16,884 bases of DNA from positions 82,059-98,942 of the forward strand of contig BDDC01000118.1 of NCBI GenBank assembly GCA_001662425.1, in the 5' to 3' direction. This document shows positions 1-9,700 of this stretch, one piece after another. Made by a program: the position numbers and the translations under genes. How positions within the stretch are numbered: position 1 is the stretch's first letter; every line of letters starts with the position of its first letter. Source of the DNA: Chlamydomonas sphaeroides (lineage: Eukaryota; Chlorophyta; Chlorophyceae; Chlamydomonadales; Chlamydomonadaceae). Under the pieces are notes generated by a model. The model was not told where the DNA came from, searched no databases, and worked only from the letters and a program-made list of their open reading frames with translations.

Positions 1-482
1 GCTCCGCCGGCGGCGGCGGCGCCTCAGGCTGCGGTGGCGATGGCGGCGGCGGCGGCGGCGGCTCCCTTCCAGGAGGTCCACGCGCCGGGCCAGCAGCACC
101 CGCACCAGCACCACCACCCGCACTGGCAGGCGCAGCCCTTCCAGGAGCAGCACCACCACCCCGCCCACGCCTTCTTCGGGCACCTGCCGGCGGCGGGCGG
201 CAACGGCGGCGGCGGCCCGGAGCCCCTGCTGGTGGGTCGTGGGCGGCGCTGCTTGCCGGCGGCGGGTCTGCCTCTGGTCACGTGCCGGGAGCTGGGGTGC
301 ACCGGTGGCTGCCTGCCTCGTCAGCGGTCAGGCTGGGGCTGGGGTCCAGAGCTGCTTGGCCTCACTGGGAGTGGCGGTGGCTAGGGGCTGCCTGCCTCGA
401 TGCGCGCACGGCCTTCGTTTTGCCTCACCCGTTTGTCCCTTGCGACGCCGCGCAGGGCCCGGGTGCCGCCGGCGGCTGGTGA
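1..482 (+). CDS. 3' end of a His/Gln/Ala-rich protein, partial, two exons
   Basis: I do not recognise this protein. The window opens inside a coding exon read from base 1 (1-231). It encodes an Ala/Pro stretch, then a His/Gln-rich part with a PFQE motif seen twice (APFQEV and QPFQEQHHH), then a Gly-rich tail. A GT donor lies at 232-233 after a whole codon. A matching CAG acceptor ends at 455. The short terminal exon 456-482 encodes GPGAAGGW followed by TGA, so the join is in phase 0 and the intron is 224 bases. Without splicing the frame would run on to a TAG at 382-384. The composition suggests a disordered C-terminal tail, as is common in algal regulatory proteins, but no domain is visible and the start lies outside the window. 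Confidence 0.55.
   Translation, partial: SAGGGGASGCGGDGGGGGGGSLPGGPRAGPAAPAPAPPPALAGAALPGAAPPPRPRLLRAPAGGGRQRRRRPGAPAGGSWAALLAGGGSASGHVPGAGVHRWLPASSAVRLGLGSRAAWPHWEWRWLGAACLDARTAFVLPHPFVPCDAAQGPGAAGGW
232..455 (+). other. Intron of the partial His/Gln-rich gene
   Basis: GT donor (GTGGGT) at 232 and CGCAG acceptor ending at 455. Removing it keeps the frame and gives an immediate stop in the following exon. It is inferred from splice-site shape and frame only. Confidence 0.5.
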
Positions 483-2592
483 GGGCCGCCGCGGCGTTGG
501 AGCGCGACTCTCCGCATGTGACGAGTAGGGCGACCACGGGAGGGCGAGGAGTGAGCCGAGCGCAGCGCAGATGTCTGCTGGCGAGCGCACACGTGCGATT
601 GGGGCTCTGGGTAGCAGGGGCAGCAGGGGCAGCAGGGGCACGCTACAACGCGCGTGCAGTCCCCTTGACTTCATAGTGCCGAGGCGGCGAGTATGCTGCG
701 GAGCCATCCCTGACCTGGTCCCATCCGGCCTGTACAAGTACCGACCCGTACCACCATGTGTTGCTTGTAGACTCTGTACCGTATCCTAGTACCGCGGCCG
801 CGGCGAGCCCGCTAGGGAGGTGGGTGGCGCCGCACGACGCGAGCATATGCCATGTGCCGTGTAGCTGCGCAGGGGCAACGCATGAGTGGGTTGGATCGAT
901 GGACGACGCCGGGTGGGGGTTCACGAGCGCTGCGATGCCGCGTGGGGGGATCTGGGTCGAAGAAGGTTGGTTATCAGTGTGTTCCAGTGTTAGGTAGAAC
1001 AGAACCCCGCACGCGTGTGTATGGGCTACTGAGGTGTGCGATGGGTTGCAGGGCCGCGGGCTGCGACGCCCTAGGGACCTACTGAGCGCATGCGATACGC
1101 ACTTGGGTCGAATAAGCATATTGCGGGCTGTTGCGACCGGACGCAGCTCGCCCGTGTGTGCTGGTTCATAGGTCAGGCGGCGGTGGGCGGTGGCGGCGCT
1201 GCGGGAAGCAGGAGGCCGCTGGCAGGCGCAGGCGGATAGAGGTGCTGGGGCAGGTTGGGGCCAGCGGAGAGCGGTTGCGCTGTGGCGCGCCAGGGTGTGG
1301 ATGCCGCAACAGCGGCTGGCTGGGTGGCTGGAGGCTGGGCGGGGGTGGGGGCCGGGCTGGCGGCCGACATGAGGAAGCCGCGCTCGGCAGCAGTGGGCGG
1401 TGGGCATGTGCGGCGCATTGCAAGGAGGCGAGCATGAGGGATGAGGCCTGGCCACCGACAAGATGCATGGCCCCACAGCCAAACCGCTGCGTAGCTTCGT
1501 TCGTCGGCGACGCTAGCGCTTACGGCAGTGGCCTGAAACACGCGACGATGCTCGTTGCAGCAACCCGCCAGCGTGCCCAAGGCAGCTGCCTCACGCCCCG
1601 GCCAGGCCCAACTCCAGCATGCCGGTCGCGACTCAACACCTCGCCCCCACAGCACACAGCAAGGCCGCGGCATCACCCGCCCTGCGGCGCCCCCGCACCA
1701 TGCAGCCCACCAGCAGCTCCCAATACGACGCAGGCGCCCGCAGTCGAGGCGTGAGGCGCTGAGGGGCCAAGCCTGCTGGACCGCCACCTGCCTACCGCCT
1801 GCCGCCACGCCACGCACCGGCGGGCGGCCTGCACGCTGCGCCCTCCCTCATCCAGCTAGAGCGCCGCCTGGCAGCACCCCGCCCACGGCACATCAGCATG
1901 CCCCCACTCGCTCCACTCAGCGCCCGCCTTGCTTGCCCACAGCTGCTGCAGCGGGCAACGCGCTGCACTAGCCGCGGCCGCGGCGCGCTGCGGTGCGCTG
2001 CCGCGCTGGGCCCGCCCCACCAGTCGTAGTTGCGTACCGTACAGTCTGGCCTGGCCTCTTAGCTGCAGCGCTTCTAGGGCCGCCGCCGCACGCTGCCGGC
2101 CGGTTCGTGGCCCGCCGTATCCACGCGAAGCCGCCCCCAGGCCTAGTGCCATCAGCCCCACTGAACTCAAGCGCGCCCGGCCGCTGTGCCACAACATTGG
2201 CACCGGCCCTCGCCACACCACAATATTCCCAGTTACCGGTACTCCGGCCCAGGGGCTGCCCATTGGTGGCCTTTCACCCAAAGCGCTCGTATCACCGATC
2301 CAACAGCCAGGCGCAAGCGAGGCATGACTCCTTGCTCCTGCCAGAGTTAAGCTGTCTGCCGTACATGCAACAGCCCACCACCGGCCGCAAGCCCGCCTGG
2401 ATCCCACTGGAGTGCAGCCACGTGTTGGGCCCCACAGCGCCCTAGCACAAACATTTGGTGAAGCACGACGTTGCCGCTCTGCATTTCAGACACACGGACA
2501 CGACACGGGTGAACCCAGCAGGCGGCACTGGCACCGGTGCTACACCGGCTGGGCCCTCATGCCTGCCAGCCGGCTGCCAAGCCGACCCTGCA
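483..2592. other. About 2.1 kb gap between convergent genes, no supported gene
   Basis: This stretch lies between the stop of the partial + strand gene and the stop of the - strand MYND gene, so it should hold both 3' UTRs. Several ORFs of 130-280 codons are open here on both strands, but they have erratic composition, no recognisable domain and no consistent splice structure. They are what GC-rich DNA gives by chance. A small 9-base tandem repeat (GCAGGGGCA, three copies) sits at 614-640. I did not see the chlorophyte poly(A) motif TGTAA on either strand. An unrecognised fast-evolving gene cannot be excluded. Confidence 0.5.
614..640. repeat. 9-bp tandem repeat, 3 copies
   Basis: Three perfect head-to-tail copies of GCAGGGGCA in non-coding DNA downstream of the partial gene. 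No function is suggested. Confidence 0.8.
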
Positions 2593-2664
2593 CTACTGGT
2601 TGACCCCCGCGGCCCCCTCAGGGGCCCTGCCCGCCGCGCCACCCATGTCTCTGACCAACACCGC

Positions 2665-2808
2665 GCACCGCGCCTCGTGGCCGCCGCGCCAGTGCGCCAG
2701 CTGGCAGGCGCCGCAGCAGTACCACACCATCCCGCAGCGCTTGCACACCCTCCGGGGCGCCGACATCTCGCTGGGGCCCTCCACGGTATCGCAGCCCGGG
2801 TTGGCGCA
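2665..2808 (-). other. MYND zinc-finger domain
   Basis: This 48-residue segment near the C-terminus has the full ligand set: a leading CxxxxC pair, CxxC, YC, a Cys followed by Q, HW, and a final HxxxC. It matches the plant/algal MYND layout and is intact despite the upstream frame breaks. The protein ends 23 residues after the last Cys at a TAG (2593-2595). Confidence 0.9.
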
Positions 2809-5111
2809 CAGCCGCAGGCCGCAGGGGCCCTCGCTGCGGCCCCCGTACTGCGGCGGCGGCAGCTGCGGCAGGGCCGCCCCGCCCCACCGCTCCTCCACCA
2901 CCGCCAGCAGCGCCGCCAAGCTCGCGCCGGCGGTGCTGGGACCGCCTTCCGGCATCAGTCCGGCAACGGCCTCTTCCAGCGCCGCCGCCAGCTCGGCGCG
3001 GCCGTGCCGCGCCAGCAGCGCCCTCAGCCCCTCGTTCAAGCCCAGGCACGGCGGTTCGCCGACCCAGAGGCCCTCGCGCTGCAGGCAGGTCAGCACGATC
3101 TCCGGCGCTATCACCACCAGCAGCTCCAGGCAATCCAGGGCCGGCGGCGCGACGCACACGTCTGTGTCAGACCCAGGCCCGCAAGCGGCGGAGTCTGCGA
3201 GCGCCTCCGCCAGGCAGCCGGCCGTGGCCATTGGCAGGCTAATCCGGTCGAAGACGAGGTCCAACCAGCAGAAGGATGCCTCGTCCGCCTCGGCTCGCAC
3301 GGCGTCGTCGGCGCAGGGAGAGGCGGCGCCGTGCCAGGCGTCGTGGCTGTGCCAGGCCGCCAGCGCCGACCAGCGCAGGATCGCCCCTCGTGCATGAGGC
3401 ACCCAGGGGGCGTCGTGGATCGCGTCCCAAGAAAACGCCGGCAGCCACTGCGCCGCCGCAAAGGAGGCCAGCTCCGCCTGCTGCTTGGCGGCCGCCGCGC
3501 CGGGCGCCGGCCGGCCGCCGGCGCGCAGCAGCAAGGGCAGCTCCACAGGCGTCGAGGGTGGCGGGTCGAGGGACGCATTGACTGGCAGCGGGCCGACGGC
3601 GCCGCCGGGCGGCGTGTCTGAGCGGGGCAGCGGCGCCTGGGGCGGCAGTAACTGCATAGTCGCCGCCGTCTGCTCCAGCAGCGAAGCCAGGAGTGCCCGC
3701 AAGAGGTCAGTGGTGTAGATGTCGCCCCGTAGTAGGCCGCCGTAGCAACCTGGCAACAAGCACCAAGGAAGCGGTACAACGGGCAGCCGCGAGCAGGCCT
3801 TGCGCAGCGTAACGATGAGCGACGCCACCTGCAGCCCTTGGCCGTGCGCCAGCAGCGCGGGCCACACGCCAGCATAGCGCAGCAGCGCGTTGATGGCGAA
3901 GAGGAAGATGTTTGCAGCTCTGGGACTCCCGTCGTCCAGCAGCCGTCGCAGCAGCGCCTCCACCGCGGACACGAAGCCCGCCGCCAGCGCGCAGCGCAGA
4001 CTAAACGGGCAGGCGGCCGGCTCGGCGGGCAGCTGCGCACCGCCGCTGCGAGACGCCACCGCCTGCACCGCCGTCTCGGGCAGCTCCAGCAGTAGCAGCA
4101 TGCCGATCTGGCGGATGGCGATGATGGCTACATGAGCCCCGTCCGCAGAGCTGCGGTCCTCATCTGCCACAGCCCCAGCAGCCGAAGCGCCGCAGCGGCC
4201 GGGCCCATCTCCAGGAGCACGCGCAGCAGCTGGTCAAAGATATTGTCGGCGTGCGACCACTCCGCCAGCGTCATGCGCTCCAGATCCGCTAGCGGCGGCA
4301 GCGCGCCGTGCAGCAAATCATACGTTTGGGCCGCCGTGTACAGTGGCCGAGGCAGCGCCGGGCTGTCGGGAGGAGGCGGCGGCGCGGCGTCGCCGGCTGG
4401 TGGTGCCGGCGGCGGGCCGACGCCGGCGGGCCGCTGCGCCAGGACCGGGGTCCGCTGCGGCCCGGCGACCGTGATGCGCCACACCGTGGCCGCAGCGTGC
4501 AGCAGGTCCTGGCGCAGCTGAGGACCTTTCGCGTCACTTTCCGCCTGCATGGACAGGCACAGCTCCTCCGGCAGGCCATGGCTGGGCCCTCGGCCGCCGT
4601 CCGCGGTCCGCGCCGCCGCCACCAGCTCGGAGGCCAGCCAGAACTGCACCCGCGGGCCGGACAGCAGCCGCCGGGCCTGCCAGGGCGAGGGCACCGCACG
4701 GTCAAGGAGCCCACCAGGCGTAAACAGCACGCCAAGAGTGGTGGGCGTGCGGAGCAAACGTCCATCGCACAGTTCTGTGGAGCCCCTAGCTACGGCAAGC
4801 AAGGCAGCTCCACTCCGCCTCACCTGCTCAACCCTCGCCCGCAGCGGCGCCGTCAGCTCGCCTTCGTACGTCCACGGCCGCAGCCGCATCAGCTCCATGG
4901 GTAGTGCCGAGGCCCGGTCCTCGTTGCCCTTGGGAATGAACGCCCATGAGCCCATAGTCAGGATGTTACCAAAGCGCCAGCTAGCCGTCCGCAGGTCAAG
5001 GGCGCGGAGCGCTGATGCTGCATGGCGGCAACAGCGGACGCGGCCTTTAGCACGACGGCTGCGCGCCGCCGCAGCGCCAGGATCGCCCCAGCAGCATGCT
5101 CTGGCAGCGCA

Positions 5112-5204
5112 CTGCGGAGACATAGGTGCAAGGACATGGGGTGAGGACGGAGCGCGCAGACGAACATGGCTGATGGCTCAGCACAGCGCGCGCCACCGGC
5201 CCAC
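5112..5204 (-). other. Intron 2 of the MYND gene
   Basis: On the - strand the donor reads GAG|GTGGGC at 5204 and the acceptor CTCCGCAG ends at 5112. It is 93 bases, phase 2, and joins ESR to ALPEHAAG with a split Ser codon. Confidence 0.75.
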
Positions 5205-5273
5205 CTCGACTCGAGGCTGGATTGCAGCTCGGCGAAGATGCGCGCGTCGTACCAAGTCCGCAGTATGTGGCGG

Positions 5274-5420
5274 CTGCGGGAGGATGGGCGCGGAAGTGAG
5301 GGCAAGGACAGCAAATGAGGTGGAGCCGCGGCAGCGCCTACAGTGGCGTAGACAGGCCGGGGCCGCATCGCGACAGGGCCAGCTTCGAGGGAGTCCGGCA
5401 GCCGCGAATCCTGCATCTAC
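5274..5420 (-). other. Intron 1 of the MYND gene
   Basis: On the - strand the donor reads CACG|GTAGATG at 5420 and the acceptor TCCCGCAG ends at 5274. It is 147 bases, phase 2. Read without splicing, the frame hits TAG at 5419-5417, directly after the donor. Confidence 0.75.
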
Positions 5421-6265
5421 CGTGCTTGCCTGGTACCGAGCAATGCCATGTCCAGGGCCCGCACCAGCGAGGTCAGGGCCCTCGCCTGCTGACTCACGGA
5501 CGGGTGCGAGCCCAGCGGCTGCTGGTGTCGGCCGCCAGAGATGGCCGCGAAGATTCGCGCTGCAGCTGGGATGGTGCCGCTCCGTAGCAGCGCCAGCTCC
5601 AGGCGCAGGCTCAGGGGCTCGGCAGGCATGGCTGGGGGCTGGCAAGCGCTGGTGGCGGCGGCCGAGGAGGTGGAGGCGGAGGCCGCAGGCGCTGCGCCGG
5701 TGGCGGCATGCGACAGCGCGGATGAGGCAGCGCTCGCTGCTGGGGAGGGTGCAGGGGCCCTGGCGACAGGACCCGCCTCGCTAGCGGCCCCGCTGGCCCC
5801 CTCCTTAGCAGCGTCGCTGCTGTCCGCGTTGTCAGGCAGCGGCAGCTGCCCGTGACGGAAGGTTGGCAGAAGGCTGATAGTGGCTTCCAACAGCGACACG
5901 GCGTCCTCCAGCTTCTCACACGCGGCGCTGTCGCCCCGGGCCTGTAGCTGGCGCACCGCCTCCTCCAAAGCCCGCAGCGACCAGCCGTGCGAGCCGGCCA
6001 CAGCGGCCCAGAAGCGCCGGGTCGCAGGCGAAGGCTCTTGGCCATCCGGTAGCCCTGCGCCCAGCGCCACTTCACACAGCCGAAAGTCTCCACCCGCACG
6101 ACCGATGGCTGCGGCGAGTTGCTGCAGGATGTTGGGCGGGGGCTGTCCCAGCGGCTGCGCGGCAACGCGCTCCAGCAGGCCGGCGACCTCGTCGGTCAGC
6201 GGGGCTTGCTGGAAAGCCGCGGCAGCCCTGCCACCATGACGATTACCAGGTACGCCACGCTGCAT

Positions 6266-6743
6266 TACGTCCGCGTGCGGGAAATGCAATCAGCCCTTGC
6301 CTGGTCGGAGGTGCTGCATTTCGCTGTCGGGACAGCTGCACGAGCTGTGATGCCAACAAAAGCTGAAGCTATGGCGTTCTCCTCTTCAAAACGTTCCACA
6401 TCACAGTCAACGCTTTAAAGCAGGGAACTGTAACGCACGACACGGTGGAGTGCCTGGTGGACTCTGTGAAGAACGCGTATTGCTTTATGTCATGAGCTCT
6501 CTAGTATGCCGATGTCGTGTTGCGAAAAGAGACTTCGGCGTGATAGGAACATACTGAAGGTCTGTAGCTCTGTACGAGCCCACCCCTTGTCGGGAGCTTC
6601 CGACACGGACAGGAATATGACAGCACCTTGCTGATGGCCAGCGGCCTCCCGCGGCGCCACTCAAGCCACCTGCGGTTTCCCTGGGGCGCCTCCCTCGCCT
6701 TCGCCCGCGTGCTGCTCCCCTCCACCCCGCCCAGTAAAGGCCT
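6266..6743. promoter_or_regulatory. Spacer with presumed MYND promoter and enzyme-gene 3' UTR
   Basis: Both neighbours are on the - strand, so this 478-base gap should hold the 5' region of the MYND gene (right of 6265) and the 3' UTR of the aminotransferase-like gene (left of 6744). The part at about 6300-6560 is visibly less GC-rich than the genes. A palindromic CTTTAAAG at 6413-6420 lies about 150 bases upstream of the MYND ATG and could be a TATA-like element, but this is weak. The only TGTAA is on the + strand at 6429-6433, the wrong strand to serve either neighbour. Confidence 0.4.
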
Positions 6744-9700
6744 TCACGCCCGGGGCCCCACCAGCCCCGCCACCGCCTCCCCCAGCGCCCCGTAGTCGCC
6801 CAGATTGTTGTACAGCTGCGCTGACAGCCGCACCCACAGGCACCCAAGCGCCCATATCACAGGGACCTGGGTAACGGCGGCAGCAGTCAAGAGGGGCCAG
6901 CAGGGACAGCGGGTAAGTAAGAATGGGCCGGGGACAGGGCGATACGCGAGGAGGTGAGGTCTACAGGGCCGCTGTGGGGACGCCGACAGCGGCACCAGTC
7001 GTCCTGGTCCGTCGGTAGGTCGCAGTGCAGCGGCAGCGGCAGCGGCAGCGCACCTCGATGCCCTTCTCGCAGCGCAGCCACCGCTGCAGCGCCACCGCCG
7101 CCTCCGGCCCACCGCCCTCGTAGCCCCGAAGCCCCGGCGGCAGCTGCAGCGCCAGCATGCCAGCGGCGCCGCCGCCCTCAGGCCAGTCGCCGCCGCCGCC
7201 GAGCACCACCAGCGGCGGCGGCGCCGCCGCCGCTGGCCCCGGCCCCGGCCCCGCCGCGGCGGCGGCGGCGGCGGCGGCGGCGGCCTGCCAGCGGCGGCGC
7301 AGGTCGTCCGCTGCCTGGCCCACGAGTGCCGCGTTGCGGGTGGCCACGCGGGTGGGGCCCAGCGCGCGCAGCACGGCCAGCGCGGCGGGCACGGCCAGCC
7401 AGGGGGAGGGGTCCTGGGTGCCCTGCCACAGGAACTCGCCCCGGAAGCCCTGCGGCGCGGGCAGTGAATGTGAGGGTTTGGGTGTGTGAGGCACCAGGTC
7501 CAAGGAGGGGTTCGGAGGGGATGGCGCGGGCGTGCCGAGGCACGGGGTATGTATGGGGTGATGCGCCCTATGATATGTGTGCGGCTGCAGATACGGCAAG
7601 ATGGCGCGCATAGGCCCCCGTAGTCCCAACTGCCAGAGGGCCATCGCAGTCGCCACGGAAGCCCCCGCCAGCTCCTCCCACGACAGCACGCAGCCGTGCG
7701 ATGTGCCGGCGAGGCGGTGCGCTGCATCGCGCTGGGCTCGCCTGGGCTTGGGCCAGCGCAGCCCTGCGCCCTGCCTCCCTGGCCTCCCCGCCCAGCCCAC
7801 CAGGCCGTAGCCGTGCGACGTGACGCGCGGCAGCAGCGCCGCCTGCCTTGCGGGGTGCGCCCACAGCAGTGCTGCGCCCTTGGGCGAGCAAGCCCACTTG
7901 TGGAGATTGGTGGTGTAGAAGTCGGCGCCCAGGGCGGCCACCTGGCGAGGGGCGGGGGAGGGTAGGGGCGAGGGGAGCGGCGGCACAAGGCGAGCGGGCT
8001 TTAGGTGGGTCCGCATCAGGTGCAGCAGAGCACGCAGCGTGGCAGCAGGTAGCGCCTTGCGTGGCAGGGTACGGCATGGCGTACGGCAGCCCGCCACCCG
8101 CCCGCCCACCTGCAGGCCGGGCACGCAGCCCACGGCGTGCGCCCCGTCCACCAGCACAAGCGCGCCGACCTGCCCCCAGGGGGCGGGAGGGCAAGGGAGG
8201 GGGAGCGGCACGCACTCGCTGGCCATGTAGTGAAAAAAGAATGAAGCCATTAACCCCTAACCTGTTAGTTGTGCACCGCAGTCCGTCGTGCCCAACACCG
8301 AGCGCCCCTCGCTGGTGCCCCTCCCTCAGAACCCGTGCCCCTACCCCTCCCCTCCACCTGCTCCTGCCCCCGCACCTGCTTGCACGCCGCCGCCAGCTCA
8401 GCCACCGGCATCACCAGCGGCGGGAAGGAGGCCACGTGGTCCACCACCGCCAGCTTGATGCGGCGGCCGCCCGCTGACAGCGCGGCCTGGCGGGGGAGAT
8501 CGTGAGCGAATGTGACCTCCTCGCGCTGAAGCCCACACACAGCGCCCCGCCTCAGCCCCAGCCGCAGTGCGTGTCGATGCGCCGCAGCAACAATCGCACA
8601 GCCAGCAGCAGCGCCGCATCAGGGCTTGCCCGGCCCAGGCCCTCGCGACCTCCGATGTGCGGCCCATGAGCCCTGAACAGCACAGTGCCTCCTCCCCCCG
8701 CGCACCTGCACCGCTGGCAGCACGCCGCCCGGCCGCCGCAGGTCGTCCAGCCCCAGCTGCACCTGTAGGGTGGAGCGGGGGGTTGACTTGGAAGCGAGGA
8801 GGTATCGGCCATGATGGGAGGGGCGGCACGGAACGTCAGGTTCCCCTTGCAGGCCGGATGCACACTGGGGGAAAGCAGCGGCCCATTGAGCGCGTTGCCT
8901 CACATCGCCTGCAAGGCCCACGATCCAGCAGAGGCGCGGCGACGCTGCCCTGACAGCCTGCATCTAGCGCCCGCGCGCATCGCACCAGTCCCCCGAACCC
9001 CCGCCTGCTGGATGCAACCCTCTGGCACACCCGGGCACACCCGGGCCTCGGTCACACCTCGATGACGCTGGCGCCCGCCGCCGTCGCCGCACGCGCCACG
9101 GCACTCTTGACCTGCATAGCAACCAGTTCCATGCGCGCGCCTTTAGCCCTATCCCGAGCGCCGCCCCGCCCCGCCCCGCCCTGCCCACCGCCAAGTGGTG
9201 TTCAGTCCGGACCACGTGCTCGCCCCTCCACGGTACAGGCTGGCCGTACCGGCGCACATGCTGCAAGCCTGCTGCAGCACGACCCACCGCCGGGTAGGTT
9301 GTGTTGAGTGTGAGCACCCAGTCCCCCCGCCGCAGCGCCACGCTGCCCAGCACCGCCGCAATCGCGCTGGTGGCGTTGGTCATCGGTACGCAGTCCGCGG
9401 GCGCTGCGCCCACGAAGCGGGCGGCGTCGGCCACGGCCGCCACTAGGCCTGGGCGGGAGCGGGTTGGGTCGGTGGTTGGGCGGGTACGGTTGGGTCGGTG
9501 GCTGGGCGGGAGCGGGTTGGGTCGGTGGCTGGGCGGGAGCGGGTTGGGTCGGTGGTTGGGCGGGTATGGTCGGGGAGGGGCGCATGAGGCGCCAGCACAC
9601 CTAGCGGGGGCATGCACGCAGGTAGCGAGCCGGGGCGCATGGCAACACACACACACACACGCCGCCTCTGTGGCACCCCAAGCACCCGCCCCCGCTTGCC

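Larger units (their letters stand above)
2593..6265 (-). pseudogene. MYND zinc-finger protein gene, frame broken twice
   Basis: This is a large algal MYND-finger protein of about 1,144 residues if two frame breaks are closed. Exon 1 runs 6265-5421 and opens at the first ATG of the frame; an Ala-rich linker follows its helical N-terminal part. Exon 2 is 5273-5205, containing RTWYDARIFAELQSSLESR. The last block is 5111-2593. Both introns are GT-AG and phase 2. The C-terminus holds a MYND finger with CANPGC, CKRCG, YCCGACQ and HWRGGHEARC, a protein-interaction zinc module; no SET domain is visible. Within the last block the frame steps by -1 between about 5111 and 4958 (ALPEHAAGAILALRRR to NILTMGSWAFIPKG) and again between about 4250 and 4128 (LRLLGLWQMRTAALRTG to AHVAIIAIRQIGM). 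The total coding length is divisible by three only after two bases are added back. It could be a pseudogene or an intact gene with two one-base assembly deletions. The function of this family is unknown to me. Confidence 0.72.

Noticed and set aside
643..1482. 279-codon open frame on the - strand
   Set aside because: Scattered Cys, His, Pro and Ser with no domain, no codon bias like the real genes and no splice partners. Long chance frames are expected in DNA this GC-rich.
2455..3621. 388-codon + strand frame opposite the MYND gene
   Set aside because: It is the antisense shadow of the MYND coding block, with an Arg/Gln/Ala-rich composition typical of reversed GC-rich coding DNA.
3111..4040. 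309-codon - strand frame overlapping the MYND frame
   Set aside because: Same strand but a different frame, Arg/Ser/Cys-rich. The overlapping frame carries the MYND finger and conserved helices.
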